Of a DNA stretch of 64,000 bases, positions 9,029 to 16,776 are shown piece by piece. The translations under genes and the position numbers were made by a program. The stretch spans positions 496,001-560,000 of the forward strand of contig CAXXNI010000002.1 of assembly GCA_963663285.2 (NCBI GenBank), in the 5' to 3' direction. A model generated the notes under the pieces. The model did no database searches and was not told the origin of the DNA. It saw nothing but the letters and a program-made list of their open reading frames with translations. Origin of the DNA: CAXXOK01 sp963663285 (lineage in GTDB: Bacteria > Bacillota > Clostridia > Christensenellales > Aristaeellaceae). Each line of letters starts with the position of its first letter. Position 1 is the first letter of the stretch.

Positions 9029-9994
9029 ATGGGGGATTGCGGCATGCAAATAGGCGCTTACCAATGTGAAACCGACTTTGAAACGTTTGGCAGCGGCAGC
9101 GCGCGTTGGTGCAAAGCAACCAAAGCGGGAGAATACTTTTTTCTGAAACAATTCCTTTCACCGGTGCGCCCGGCTACGTTTTCGGGCGTACCTTTTTTAC
9201 TGCAACGAAAACAGCGGCAGCGCTGTGATACGTTTGAGCAAACGAAAAAGGAATTGTATCAGGCGTTGGGCTGCACGCTTGGAGACGGCGCGGTACCGGT
9301 GGCAGATTTTTTTTCATTTGAGGGTCGTTTCTATACGGCGTCAGAGTGGATAACCATGCCGTATGAAACATTTGAAACGCTGGGAAAACAGCCGTTACGC
9401 AGGGCGCACAGGCTTTTATATTCGCTGGCACGCTGCATGAGCAGCGTGCATGCGCAGGGGATTGTACATGCCGATTTGAAGCCGGAGCATGTGCTCATAC
9501 AGGACGACAGGGTGAGGCTGATCGATTTTGACAGCGGCTTTTTACAAGCGCATCCGCCCGCTGACCGAAAAACCATTGAAGTTGATCCGGCTTATATGTC
9601 CCCGGAAATGTACTTGCATATCTCCGGTAAGACGCAACGGTTAACAGGGGCAATGGATACGTTCGCGTTTGGCTTGATTGCGCATCGCTTACTTACAGGG
9701 CAATTACCGCAGCCGGACGGAAACCACACGTACTTATACGAAACGGTTCTTGCGAAAAGAACGCCGGTGCTTGCTGAAAACCTCGAGCCTGCAGACAAGT
9801 GGATGATCAGCAAGGCATTAAGCTTAAAGCCTGAAGACCGGCCCAATGACGGGAGACTGGAACGGCTGCTTAGACCAGTGGTGAACATGAAAACGAAAGG
9901 ACCCGAACCCTTAAACAGTCTCTACCGGTATTGGCTGTTAGGTGACGGATTATTTACAGCGGATACGGCGAAAAGAAAACCTAGGGGTAAATAA
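9029..9994 (+). CDS. Hanks-type Ser/Thr protein kinase
   Basis: 321 residues, a single kinase domain without transmembrane or PASTA segments, so cytoplasmic. Visible are a glycine loop FGSGSARW (~20-27), the ATP lysine in FFLKQF (~42), the catalytic loop HADLKPEHVLI (~147-157), DFD in place of DFG (~166), and MSPEMY in place of APE. Asp and Asn-equivalent changes (H for N in KPEH) are seen in other divergent bacterial kinases and do not by themselves abolish activity. An alternative ATG at 9044 has a GGGGGA site. It follows the VWA gene by 19 bases and ends inside the left arm of a strong terminator, so the operon is just these two genes. Targets are unknown; the VWA partner is the first candidate. 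Confidence 0.88.
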   Translation: MGDCGMQIGAYQCETDFETFGSGSARWCKATKAGEYFFLKQFLSPVRPATFSGVPFLLQRKQRQRCDTFEQTKKELYQALGCTLGDGAVPVADFFSFEGRFYTASEWITMPYETFETLGKQPLRRAHRLLYSLARCMSSVHAQGIVHADLKPEHVLIQDDRVRLIDFDSGFLQAHPPADRKTIEVDPAYMSPEMYLHISGKTQRLTGAMDTFAFGLIAHRLLTGQLPQPDGNHTYLYETVLAKRTPVLAENLEPADKWMISKALSLKPEDRPNDGRLERLLRPVVNMKTKGPEPLNSLYRYWLLGDGLFTADTAKRKPRGK

Positions 9995-10026
9995 AAACAG
10001 GCCGCGTGATCACGCGGCCTGTTTTT
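9993..10026. terminator. Bidirectional intrinsic terminator (34 bp perfect palindrome)
   Basis: The two 17-base arms (AAAAACAGGCCGCGTGA and complement) are perfectly complementary, with A/T runs at both ends. It overlaps the kinase stop codon and also serves the leftward DUF308 gene. Confidence 0.92.
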
Positions 10027-10037
10027 GGTTTGGGAGT

Positions 10038-10586
10038 TTATAGATTTTCTTTCATTTCGCGATGGAAGATTACCAACGCTACGGCATCCAATACAGCTTC
10101 CAGCAAGAGGGAAACACCCATAATCTGTGTGATAACACTTGCCAGAAATACGGGCTGTGTAACGGCAATAATGCCAAGCACAAGGGAAAGCATTGCGCCA
10201 ATCAGCATTAACCACCATTTTTCTCGGTCAAAACCACGAAGGTCAAATGCCATTTGCAGTTTGGCAAAACCGCCGACTAACATGGCAACGCCCCATAGGA
10301 AGGGAAGCACGGTGATTAACAGATCGCTCTTTAATGCCAGCACTAAACCGATCAACAGCAAGATAAGACCCTTAGCGAGGTTCAAATCCTGTATACGTAA
10401 TTTTAAAGCGGAACGGTAATACCGAATTATCATCACAATGCCCATAATGCACAGCAGCGCTGCCAGCGCATAATTGGCAATACCCAATGCCAGACCGGGC
10501 CATAGGAGCAAGAGCAGTCCGCAAACAGCATAAAATGCAATGGCAGTCCAACCGGTGAATTTCCAACTGAATAGGTTTTTCAGCAT
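10038..10586 (-). CDS. DUF308 (HdeD-like) six-helix membrane protein
   Basis: 182 residues made of about six transmembrane helices arranged as three hydrophobic hairpins, the pattern of the HdeD/DUF308 family, whose E. coli member is linked to acid resistance. Conserved small features are WKFTGWTAIA at the N-terminus and WWLMLIGAMLSLVLGIIA in the last third. The ATG at 10586 has AAAGGAG seven bases upstream; longer upstream reading is not needed. It lies alone between a terminator and the aminotransferase gene. The function in Firmicutes is not known. Confidence 0.78.
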   Translation of the reverse strand: MLKNLFSWKFTGWTAIAFYAVCGLLLLLWPGLALGIANYALAALLCIMGIVMIIRYYRSALKLRIQDLNLAKGLILLLIGLVLALKSDLLITVLPFLWGVAMLVGGFAKLQMAFDLRGFDREKWWLMLIGAMLSLVLGIIAVTQPVFLASVITQIMGVSLLLEAVLDAVALVIFHREMKENL

Positions 10587-10655
10587 AGATATGCTCCTTT
10601 CACATTCCGTCGTACATTCAGTTTCATGACAACACAGAAGCAAGGAAAATTGTGA

Positions 10656-11786
10656 TCAAGATTGATAGAAGGCATGAACCGCATCAATAACCGCAACGCA
10701 GTCCTCTTCGCTTAACCCGTAGAATAACGGGAGCCGCAGCAGCCGCTCGCTTTCACAGGTTGTGTAGCGGTCTTCTCCATGGAACCGGCCAAATTTTAAA
10801 CCGGCAGCGGCGGAGTGCAGCGGAATGTAGTGGAATACCGCTATAATATCCCTGCTTTTCAAAAAGGCAGCCAGTTCGGTGCGTTCCTGAAGATCCTTGC
10901 ATTTAATGTAAAACATATGTGCGTTATGTTGGCAATCGTCCGGAATGACGGGCAGGGTGATTTTACCGCCGGTTTGCAAATCGGACAAACCGGCCTTGTA
11001 TTGATTCCAACGCTGCATACGCCATTGTGTGACTTTTTCATTGTTTTCCAACTGTGGAAGTAAATATGCCGCGTTAATCTCGCTTGGTAAAATAGAACCG
11101 CCAATGTCTACCCACGTGTATTTATCGACCAGACCGCGGTAAAACCGGCTGCGATCAGTACCCTTTTCCCGAATAATCTCGGCTCGTTCGACAAAACGGG
11201 GATTATTCAGCAAAGCAGCGCCGCCTTCACCCATGCTGAAGTTTTTAGTTTCGTGAAAGCTGAAGCATCCGACGTCCGAAAGCGAACCGGCGGGTTTGCC
11301 TTGATAATAGGCATCTACCGCCTGCGCCGCATCCTCGACGACAAAAAGGTTATGCTCTTTGGCAATCGCGTTTATTGTATCCATGTCACAGCAGACGCCG
11401 GCATAATGAACCGGGATAATCACTTTGGTACGATCTGTAATAGCGGCACGCACACAAGCTGGATCGATATTCATGGTGTCAGGGGTAATATCGACAAATA
11501 CAAGCGTTGCTCCGCGTAAGGCAAAGGCGTTTGCGGTGCTGGAAAAAGTATATGAAGGTAAAATGACTTCATCGCCCGGTTGAACATCACATAAAATTGC
11601 TGCCAGTTCCAGCGCGCTGGTGCCGGATGTAGTCAGCAGCGCTTTTTTGGTGCCGGTCATCCGTTCCAACTCCGCGTGACAGCGCTTTGTGAAACTGCCG
11701 TCTCCGCTGATTTTATGGCTATGGATGGCTTGCAATACATATTCATCTTCTGCGCCAATATAGGGAGGTACATTAAAAGGAATCAT
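10656..11786 (-). CDS. wecE: dTDP-4-amino-4,6-dideoxygalactose transaminase (WecE/RffA type)
   Basis: 376 residues, the length of E. coli WecE (RffA), which transfers an amino group from glutamate to dTDP-4-keto-6-deoxyglucose to give dTDP-4-amino-4,6-dideoxygalactose. Long stretches match what is known of that enzyme: MIPFNVPP, PSYTFSSTANAFALRGA, VHYAGV, FHETKNFSMGEGGA with the PLP lysine in HETKN, REKGT, DKYTWVDIGGS, and FHGEDRYTTCESERLLRLPLFY. It belongs to the DegT/DnrJ/EryC1 PLP family. The ribosome binding site is weak. No other dTDP-sugar gene is nearby, so it likely works with a cell-surface polysaccharide pathway encoded elsewhere. Subfamily call is strong because the N- and C-terminal motifs are WecE-specific. 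Confidence 0.85.
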   Translation of the reverse strand: MIPFNVPPYIGAEDEYVLQAIHSHKISGDGSFTKRCHAELERMTGTKKALLTTSGTSALELAAILCDVQPGDEVILPSYTFSSTANAFALRGATLVFVDITPDTMNIDPACVRAAITDRTKVIIPVHYAGVCCDMDTINAIAKEHNLFVVEDAAQAVDAYYQGKPAGSLSDVGCFSFHETKNFSMGEGGAALLNNPRFVERAEIIREKGTDRSRFYRGLVDKYTWVDIGGSILPSEINAAYLLPQLENNEKVTQWRMQRWNQYKAGLSDLQTGGKITLPVIPDDCQHNAHMFYIKCKDLQERTELAAFLKSRDIIAVFHYIPLHSAAAGLKFGRFHGEDRYTTCESERLLRLPLFYGLSEEDCVAVIDAVHAFYQS

Positions 11787-11906
11787 TCAATCGCCTGCTC
11801 TGCTCAAATTTGTGGCCTTTCCACGTAGGGCAACCTTGTATAAAGTATATCATAATTCATAAGGCCTGCATACTGGAAAACCTTTGTTAACGATGGGCAA
11901 CGTATA

Positions 11907-12767
11907 CTACCGCAAACGTTGCCAAATCGCGTCTAAATACATAGCTGCAATGTCCAGCTTGCTTTCCTGGTACAGCATGCGGCTGCCAACCACATCCTCA
12001 ACTTCACTGAGTACCGGGTGTCCGTTGTGGTAAAGCATATCAACACCCGCAAAGCAAAGCGGTGCGTCAGCGGAGGAAAAACGGGCGATAACCTGCTTGG
12101 CCAGCTGTTCCTCTTCGGTGGTCAGCGAATGGAGCGCCACAGCACCGCCGCGCTTGAAATTACTTAAAAAGCCTTGCGTTGCCGTGCGCATTACCGCTGC
12201 TGTGATTTGGCCGAATAAAACATAAACGCGCAAATCGCGCCCCGCGTTATCCGCTGCTTTTTGCTCTAAAAAATCCTGCGGTAAAATTGCATCGGCTGCC
12301 TCCCGCCATTCATACTCGTTATTTACCAGCCGCACCTGCTCGCCGCCGTGCCCGCCCGCGGGTTTCACATAAACGGGATAATGATCCGCAGCAGGCGCAA
12401 CAGCATATCGGTGATTGACAAAGGTGGTTTCCATCATTGGCAGCCCCGCCAGAAACTGATGGGTCCGGCGCTTGTCGTTGCAGATTTTACAGACGCGTGA
12501 ACCGTTAAAAACTGGAATACCCATGGCTTCAAACTGTGCGCTGATCAAATCGTCCCGCTGACGCGAAATCATAAAATCCGGCATAGCTTCTTTTCCATCC
12601 CTGCAAACAAATAGTTTACCACCGTCATGCACGCCCATAATAAGTTGATTGGTACGCACGGTGAGCAGCGAAAAACCGCGCTGTTGCGCCAATTGCACCA
12701 TATGGTCGGCAAAATCACGGTTATGGTTTAGATCGCTTTCGTCATAGAGGAGCCAACCGGTTTTCAT
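11907..12767 (-). CDS. RimK-like ATP-grasp ligase (second of pair)
   Basis: 286 residues with the ATP-grasp fold of the RimK/GshB group, which joins a carboxylate to an amine through an acylphosphate. Seen are the N-terminal pre-ATP-grasp part, the recognition region NGSRVCKICNDKRRTHQFL (~89-107), a glycine-rich ATP loop PAGGHGGEQV (~136-145), the RDLRVYVL strand, and the metal site EVEDVVGSRML near the C-terminus, where the usual xExN is ExEDV. Its ATG overlaps the TGA of the preceding ligase by four bases (ATGA), so translation is coupled. It is the last gene of an operon with an N-formylglutamate-amidohydrolase-like enzyme. Substrates unknown; a small peptide or modified amino acid is an inference. 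Confidence 0.82.
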   Translation of the reverse strand: MKTGWLLYDESDLNHNRDFADHMVQLAQQRGFSLLTVRTNQLIMGVHDGGKLFVCRDGKEAMPDFMISRQRDDLISAQFEAMGIPVFNGSRVCKICNDKRRTHQFLAGLPMMETTFVNHRYAVAPAADHYPVYVKPAGGHGGEQVRLVNNEYEWREAADAILPQDFLEQKAADNAGRDLRVYVLFGQITAAVMRTATQGFLSNFKRGGAVALHSLTTEEEQLAKQVIARFSSADAPLCFAGVDMLYHNGHPVLSEVEDVVGSRMLYQESKLDIAAMYLDAIWQRLR

Positions 12768-13645
12768 AAACGTGCCTCCAACCTCCGCTGAATTTCCAGT
12801 AGAATTTCATCGGCCATATTAACGCCTGTACAGGCCAGCGTTGTTTTAAAATGCGCATTGCTGTTCACTTCGCACAGCAGCGGTCCATCCTTGCCAAATA
12901 AAATATCGACGCCTGCAAAAGTAAGCCCCAGTTCACGCACAACCCTTAGTGCCAGTGTTTCTTCCGCGGGGGTAGGCGTATAGGCTTGCATACTGCCTCC
13001 AAGCGTTAAATTGCTGCGAAAATCTCCGCCCTTGCTTTGCCGTAAAATGCTGGCGACAATTCGGTCTCCAACAACATTAATGCGCACATCGCGCCCGTAG
13101 CTTTCTTGTACCAACTGTTGAAAAAGCAACGGCGTACCCGCCAATGACACCACCTTTTCCCGCAGGGAAACCAAATCGTTAAATAAATACACCTGCTGCC
13201 CAAAAGAACCGAAGCATTCCTTCAGAATCAACGGGAAGCCTAGTTGCTCTGCGGCAGCGTCTACAAAGGCAGTATCGGTATAGCCGATTGCCGGGAAAGT
13301 TTTTGGCGCCAGAATCGTGCGCGGCATAGGTGTGGCGGTACGCTTGAGTTCAAGGTAGGTAAGCGATTTGTCATCACAATTGAGGATGCTTCGCGCACTG
13401 TTGAAAACGGGCAATCCACGTTGCTCCAGCTGCGTTGCTAGGGCAATATCTTTATCCCAAAACAGGACAAAATCATAATCAGATGACGAAAACGCCGGGG
13501 TATCTACCACGGCGCATAGTTCGGCATTCGTATGTACGGAGAGCTCCATTCCGCTGCGGTGAGCGCTGTCTAACAGAATGTGATAAAGCTCGTCGAATTT
13601 TGTGATGTGCAGAAAAGCGTTAACAACCATCAATCCGTGTAGCAT
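12764..13645 (-). CDS. RimK-like ATP-grasp ligase (first of pair)
   Basis: About 293 residues, homologous in layout to the following gene. Visible are NSARSILNCDDKSLTYLEL, the ATP-binding segment LILKECFGSFGQQVYLF, the RDVRINVVGDRIVAS strand, GGDFRSNLTLGGS and the metal ligand motif CEVNSNAHF (E and N as in RimK). RimK adds glutamate residues to S6; related enzymes make glutamyl and amino acid conjugates. The open frame reaches a GTG at 13690, only two bases after the upstream stop, but the ATG at 13645 has an AAGGGGG site about eight bases before it and is preferred. This protein keeps more of the RimK metal-site pattern than its partner. Confidence 0.82.
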   Translation of the reverse strand: MLHGLMVVNAFLHITKFDELYHILLDSAHRSGMELSVHTNAELCAVVDTPAFSSSDYDFVLFWDKDIALATQLEQRGLPVFNSARSILNCDDKSLTYLELKRTATPMPRTILAPKTFPAIGYTDTAFVDAAAEQLGFPLILKECFGSFGQQVYLFNDLVSLREKVVSLAGTPLLFQQLVQESYGRDVRINVVGDRIVASILRQSKGGDFRSNLTLGGSMQAYTPTPAEETLALRVVRELGLTFAGVDILFGKDGPLLCEVNSNAHFKTTLACTGVNMADEILLEIQRRLEARL

Positions 13646-13692
13646 CCCGTCAGCCCCCTTTTGAAAATGGCAATCATTCGGGCGTGGCACGG

Positions 13693-14352
13693 TTACAGCG
13701 CTATTTCTTGCGCCTTTAGGTTTAAATGCTGGGTAAGATCACACAAAGCGTCCAATACCCGTATAAAGCAGTAATCGTCATATCCATTCATCAGCAGCCT
13801 TGTATTCAGCTCCAGCTGTATGGCGGGAACGTGACAGCGGGAAGCGACGGTGGCACTGACGGTGTTCGGGCCTACGGCAGGGAAAGGATCATCAACGGTA
13901 ATCCGTTTGACGCCCCGCTCACGGAAAGCATCCCGTACGATGCCGGTCAGATCAGTTTTACCCATTAAATTACGGCCATATCCGGTACCGATGCAAACAT
14001 CAGTATCCCGTTCGGGCTTCATCTGGTGCAGATCCAATACAAAACCGGTGTTGTGCTGCTTGACGTAGCGGCACAATGCATCACGATAGTCGCTGACAGG
14101 ATCGTGGTTTGCATCATCGCGCAGATGGCGTGTTTTGTAAATCACGGGGCAGCCAATACGCTCATGCATCATCCGGCATAACATGCCGGTAAAACGCTCT
14201 GCGCTTTTTATGGAGCCGTTGCGCGTTTGCAACATTGCATGGGGTGCGCTGATCAGCATATTGCCCGTACCGTCCAAGAGTTCATAACTGCACAAGTGCT
14301 CTTCGTCAGTGAAATAAGCTAAGGCACGGTCAATTTGTTGCTCGGTGGTCAC
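13693..14352 (-). CDS. N-formylglutamate amidohydrolase-like enzyme
   Basis: 219 residues. The fold is that of zinc carboxypeptidase-like N-formylglutamate amidohydrolases: ISAPHA corresponds to the SxPHxG zinc motif, LDLHQM to the DLHR motif, and IQLELNTRLLM to the C-terminal Q(V/L)EINRxLY motif with the catalytic Glu. Known members remove the formyl group from formylglutamate in histidine degradation, but no hut gene is near. The start is taken as GTG at 14352 with AAGGAGG six bases before it, rather than upstream codons in the same frame that overlap the promoter. It is the first gene of an operon with two ATP-grasp ligases, so it may cleave or recycle an amide made by them. Confidence 0.75.
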   Translation of the reverse strand: MTTEQQIDRALAYFTDEEHLCSYELLDGTGNMLISAPHAMLQTRNGSIKSAERFTGMLCRMMHERIGCPVIYKTRHLRDDANHDPVSDYRDALCRYVKQHNTGFVLDLHQMKPERDTDVCIGTGYGRNLMGKTDLTGIVRDAFRERGVKRITVDDPFPAVGPNTVSATVASRCHVPAIQLELNTRLLMNGYDDYCFIRVLDALCDLTQHLNLKAQEIAL

Positions 14353-14435
14353 GAAGGTACCTCCTTGGCATGGTCCATAAGTTGTTGATGCCGTTTGACC
14401 GGCCGCATTATGTGGCATGGCACCAACGAGCCTAT

Positions 14436-14464
14436 ATAATAGCACGCTAGGGCATGTTTGTCAA
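14436..14464 (-). promoter_or_regulatory. Near-consensus sigma-A promoter of the amidohydrolase/ATP-grasp operon
   Basis: On the minus strand TTGACA and TATTAT are separated by exactly 17 bp. Transcription would start near 14430 and give a leader of about 75 bases before the GTG at 14352. Confidence 0.75.
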
Positions 14465-14567
14465 ATGTACGATCCACTTTGCTTTTAACGATAAAACCCT
14501 TATGGTTAAACGCTTTGCAAAGAGGACGAAACTTACATACCAGATATGTGAAACCGGTTCACCCTTC

Positions 14568-15104
14568 TTAATCGGGATTTTGGAAACCGTTGAACCAAGC
14601 CCGGTCATGAAAAGGCTTTTTGGATACGCGCTTTACCGGCTCCGCAGCGCGGCCGACCGGTAAATAACAAACCAACTCGTAGGTTTCCGGTACACCCAAT
14701 ATATCCGCCATTTTACGGCCAATACGGTCTTTATCAGTAATATGGCCTTCTACCCAACAACTTTCATACCCCAGCGCCGTAATCGCCAACAGCATGTTTT
14801 CAATCGCGGCGGAATAATCCTGCTTGTTAAAACACTTATCACGGTACGCGCAGATGGGTTGGCTGAGTACCAGTATCAAGGCGGGGGCGGTGACGCCGAC
14901 GTAGGGGGTGACAAGAGCATATAACTTTTGAAGCAGAATCGGATCGTCAACAGCAATTAAGCTGGTGGTTTGCTTGTTGCAGCCGGATGGAGCTGCCAAG
15001 CCGGCATGAAGGATAGTTACCAAATCGGCACGCGGTACCGGTGCAAGTGTATAGGTTCCGCGGTAGCTGGCCCGTTCTTGAATGGCTTGTATCACGTCCA
15101 ACAC
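14568..15104 (-). CDS. Nitroreductase family protein
   Basis: 178 residues, a short member of the FMN-dependent nitroreductase family. The N-terminus has the flavin-binding start ERASYRGTYT (usual RRSxRxF-like), followed by the conserved HAGLAAPSGCNKQT (APS.xxxQ) near residue 33-46 and the mid-domain ENMLLAITALGYESCWVEG, then VPETYELVCYLPVG. Start is a GTG at 15104 with GGAGGG four bases upstream; the next codon is TTG, giving two possible starts. It lies 37 bases behind the ACT-MBL gene and is probably co-transcribed with it. Electron donor and substrate cannot be told from sequence. Confidence 0.82.
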   Translation of the reverse strand: MLDVIQAIQERASYRGTYTLAPVPRADLVTILHAGLAAPSGCNKQTTSLIAVDDPILLQKLYALVTPYVGVTAPALILVLSQPICAYRDKCFNKQDYSAAIENMLLAITALGYESCWVEGHITDKDRIGRKMADILGVPETYELVCYLPVGRAAEPVKRVSKKPFHDRAWFNGFQNPD

Positions 15105-15141
15105 TAATCCCTCCGTATCATCATTTGGAGTAGAGCATCAA

Positions 15142-16581
15142 TCACTCATGCTTTACACCATAATCCCGCTTCATTCCGTGCGAGCCAAAAATCTGCCAAT
15201 GGCCAACGCCCAGGCGTTGCCATAGTTCGGCGCGTTCCATAGCGCATAATGCCGGGTCGGTATCTACCGACGTCATTAAAATAGGCGCATAGCGGTTATA
15301 AGCGGATTGCTCGGGGGTCATATCCTTCAGATTTACATAGACATCTCCTGTAAAAACAACCCGGTGCTGATAATCGATCAATATCAATTCGCCCGGTAAA
15401 TGGCCGCCCTGCCCCTCCAACAGTTCAAAACGCATATCGCCAAAAACAAACATGCCCACCGGCCTCAATGGAGTTTGCTGCGGCATAGCATCTCCGCAAA
15501 TGACCTGTAAAATAGCGGGGTCAGGCGGCTGGTAACTGGTAAGGGTTTTGCATATTTTAATGTAGGGCTTATGCAGCGGAATCCGTTCGCGGTAGTCATC
15601 CTCTCCGGCGGCTTCCAAGCGGAGGCATGCTGCACTTTTCTCGCTCATCATAACGGTATCAAACAGGGAAAGAAGCCCGCAGTGATCAACATCCGCATGG
15701 GTAATCAGCGCCTGCTTTGGCATCTGGTCAAAATTAGGAAACATTTTATGGAAAAGTGCGAGCATTTCCTCCCGGTAACAGGCGTATCCGGTGTCGATAA
15801 ACAATACGTCATCGCCGCTTTGCAGGATGGCAGTATTGCTGCCGCAGGGCGGTTCAATCAGCGTTAAGCGGGTATGCTCGCTGATGCGGTGGGTGGTAAC
15901 ACGCGGGTCAAAAGCGCCGCCCCGGTAACGCACCAATAAATCGGCAAACCGGCTGATGCTGTCAAAAGTGCGATAGGGGGAAAGCCCCTGCTCATCCAAT
16001 ACCTGCATTGCCAGATTTACAGAAATCAGCAGTTCTTTTTGCGCTGTTTCCGACATGCCCAGCCGGTGGGTAAGGCCTTCGGCGTAGGAATGGTAAAAAA
16101 TACTGTTATCGAAGTTTTTCTCCGCATGGTTGTAATCGATCACGCGAACGCGGCACAACGCTTGCGCCTGTGCCAGAAAATCGCTCATCTTTTGCTGATC
16201 GTCCACGAACAGCCCCATTTTAAACAGCTGATATTCTGTTCCGCTCTCCTGCGAGCTCATATAGGAGATATTAAAATGAAAGGTTTGTATCAATTCCAAT
16301 ATCGCGGTAATTCCACCGGGCTGGTCGTGCAGCGCAAACTCGAAAAGAACAATACTCGGGCTTCGGGCATCCCCCTGTAGGTAGCCTATTTCAGCCAGTT
16401 TTTGTTCTGCGGCCGCCAACTGTTCGGGTGAACCTTCCGCCTCAATAAAGAGCGTGTGCATATCAACCGCTTTATTGTAGCTGACGCGGGTAATGTTCAG
16501 CCCCAGCGAGCTGAAACAACGGCTGGCTTGTAAAAAAGCCCCTACATGATCAGGCATGGTGGTAACATACGTTTTTTTCAT
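15142..16581 (-). CDS. ACT-ACT-metallo-beta-lactamase fusion protein
   Basis: 479 residues. Residues 1-75 and ~78-155 each resemble an ACT ligand-binding domain; the second has FEFALHDQPGGITAILELI, the prephenate-dehydratase-like ACT start. After a helical linker (~160-235) comes a metallo-beta-lactamase fold: residues ~245-470 with LFIDTGYACYREE, the metal motif THADVDHCG (HxDxDH), GGHLPGELILID (H) and VVFTGDVYV (D). This suggests a hydrolase controlled by an amino acid. The order ACT-ACT-MBL on one chain is not one I can match to a named enzyme. Start ATG at 16581 follows AAAGGCGG. The nitroreductase gene follows directly. Domain calls firm, function unknown. Confidence 0.8.
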   Translation of the reverse strand: MKKTYVTTMPDHVGAFLQASRCFSSLGLNITRVSYNKAVDMHTLFIEAEGSPEQLAAAEQKLAEIGYLQGDARSPSIVLFEFALHDQPGGITAILELIQTFHFNISYMSSQESGTEYQLFKMGLFVDDQQKMSDFLAQAQALCRVRVIDYNHAEKNFDNSIFYHSYAEGLTHRLGMSETAQKELLISVNLAMQVLDEQGLSPYRTFDSISRFADLLVRYRGGAFDPRVTTHRISEHTRLTLIEPPCGSNTAILQSGDDVLFIDTGYACYREEMLALFHKMFPNFDQMPKQALITHADVDHCGLLSLFDTVMMSEKSAACLRLEAAGEDDYRERIPLHKPYIKICKTLTSYQPPDPAILQVICGDAMPQQTPLRPVGMFVFGDMRFELLEGQGGHLPGELILIDYQHRVVFTGDVYVNLKDMTPEQSAYNRYAPILMTSVDTDPALCAMERAELWQRLGVGHWQIFGSHGMKRDYGVKHE

Positions 16582-16685
16582 ATACGTGGTACCGCCTTTG
16601 TAATAAATTCATATCCATTATACCGCAAAGGAGGGGCATAGCAAGGGATTTTCACATGCGATTTATACGGTAAACAGTGAAAAAT

Positions 16686-16702
16686 ATTCATTTATTATGA
16701 AT
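16686..16702. promoter_or_regulatory. Candidate operator of the GH42-GH31 operon
   Basis: A perfect inverted repeat ATTCAT-5-ATGAAT lies directly before the -35 box of the GH42 promoter, a position suited to an activator. No regulator gene is adjacent. Confidence 0.35.
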
Positions 16703-16707
16703 GGTCA

Positions 16708-16736
16708 TTGAAAAAAAGATGTGTTTCCGCTACTAT
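16708..16736 (+). promoter_or_regulatory. Candidate promoter of the GH42-GH31 operon
   Basis: TTGAAA and TACTAT are 17 bp apart, 40 bases before the GH42 start codon. Confidence 0.45.
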
Positions 16737-16776
16737 AAACCCAGATAAGAAAAACAATCATAAGGAGCGTATAAAT

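Noticed and set aside
14454..14663. Short plus-strand open frame of 69 codons
   Set aside because: It overlaps the strong leftward promoter and the end of the nitroreductase gene and has no ribosome binding site.
16708..16776. Longer GH42 start in the upstream open frame
   Set aside because: The frame upstream overlaps the promoter; the ATG at 16777 has AAGGAG and gives the normal family N-terminus.
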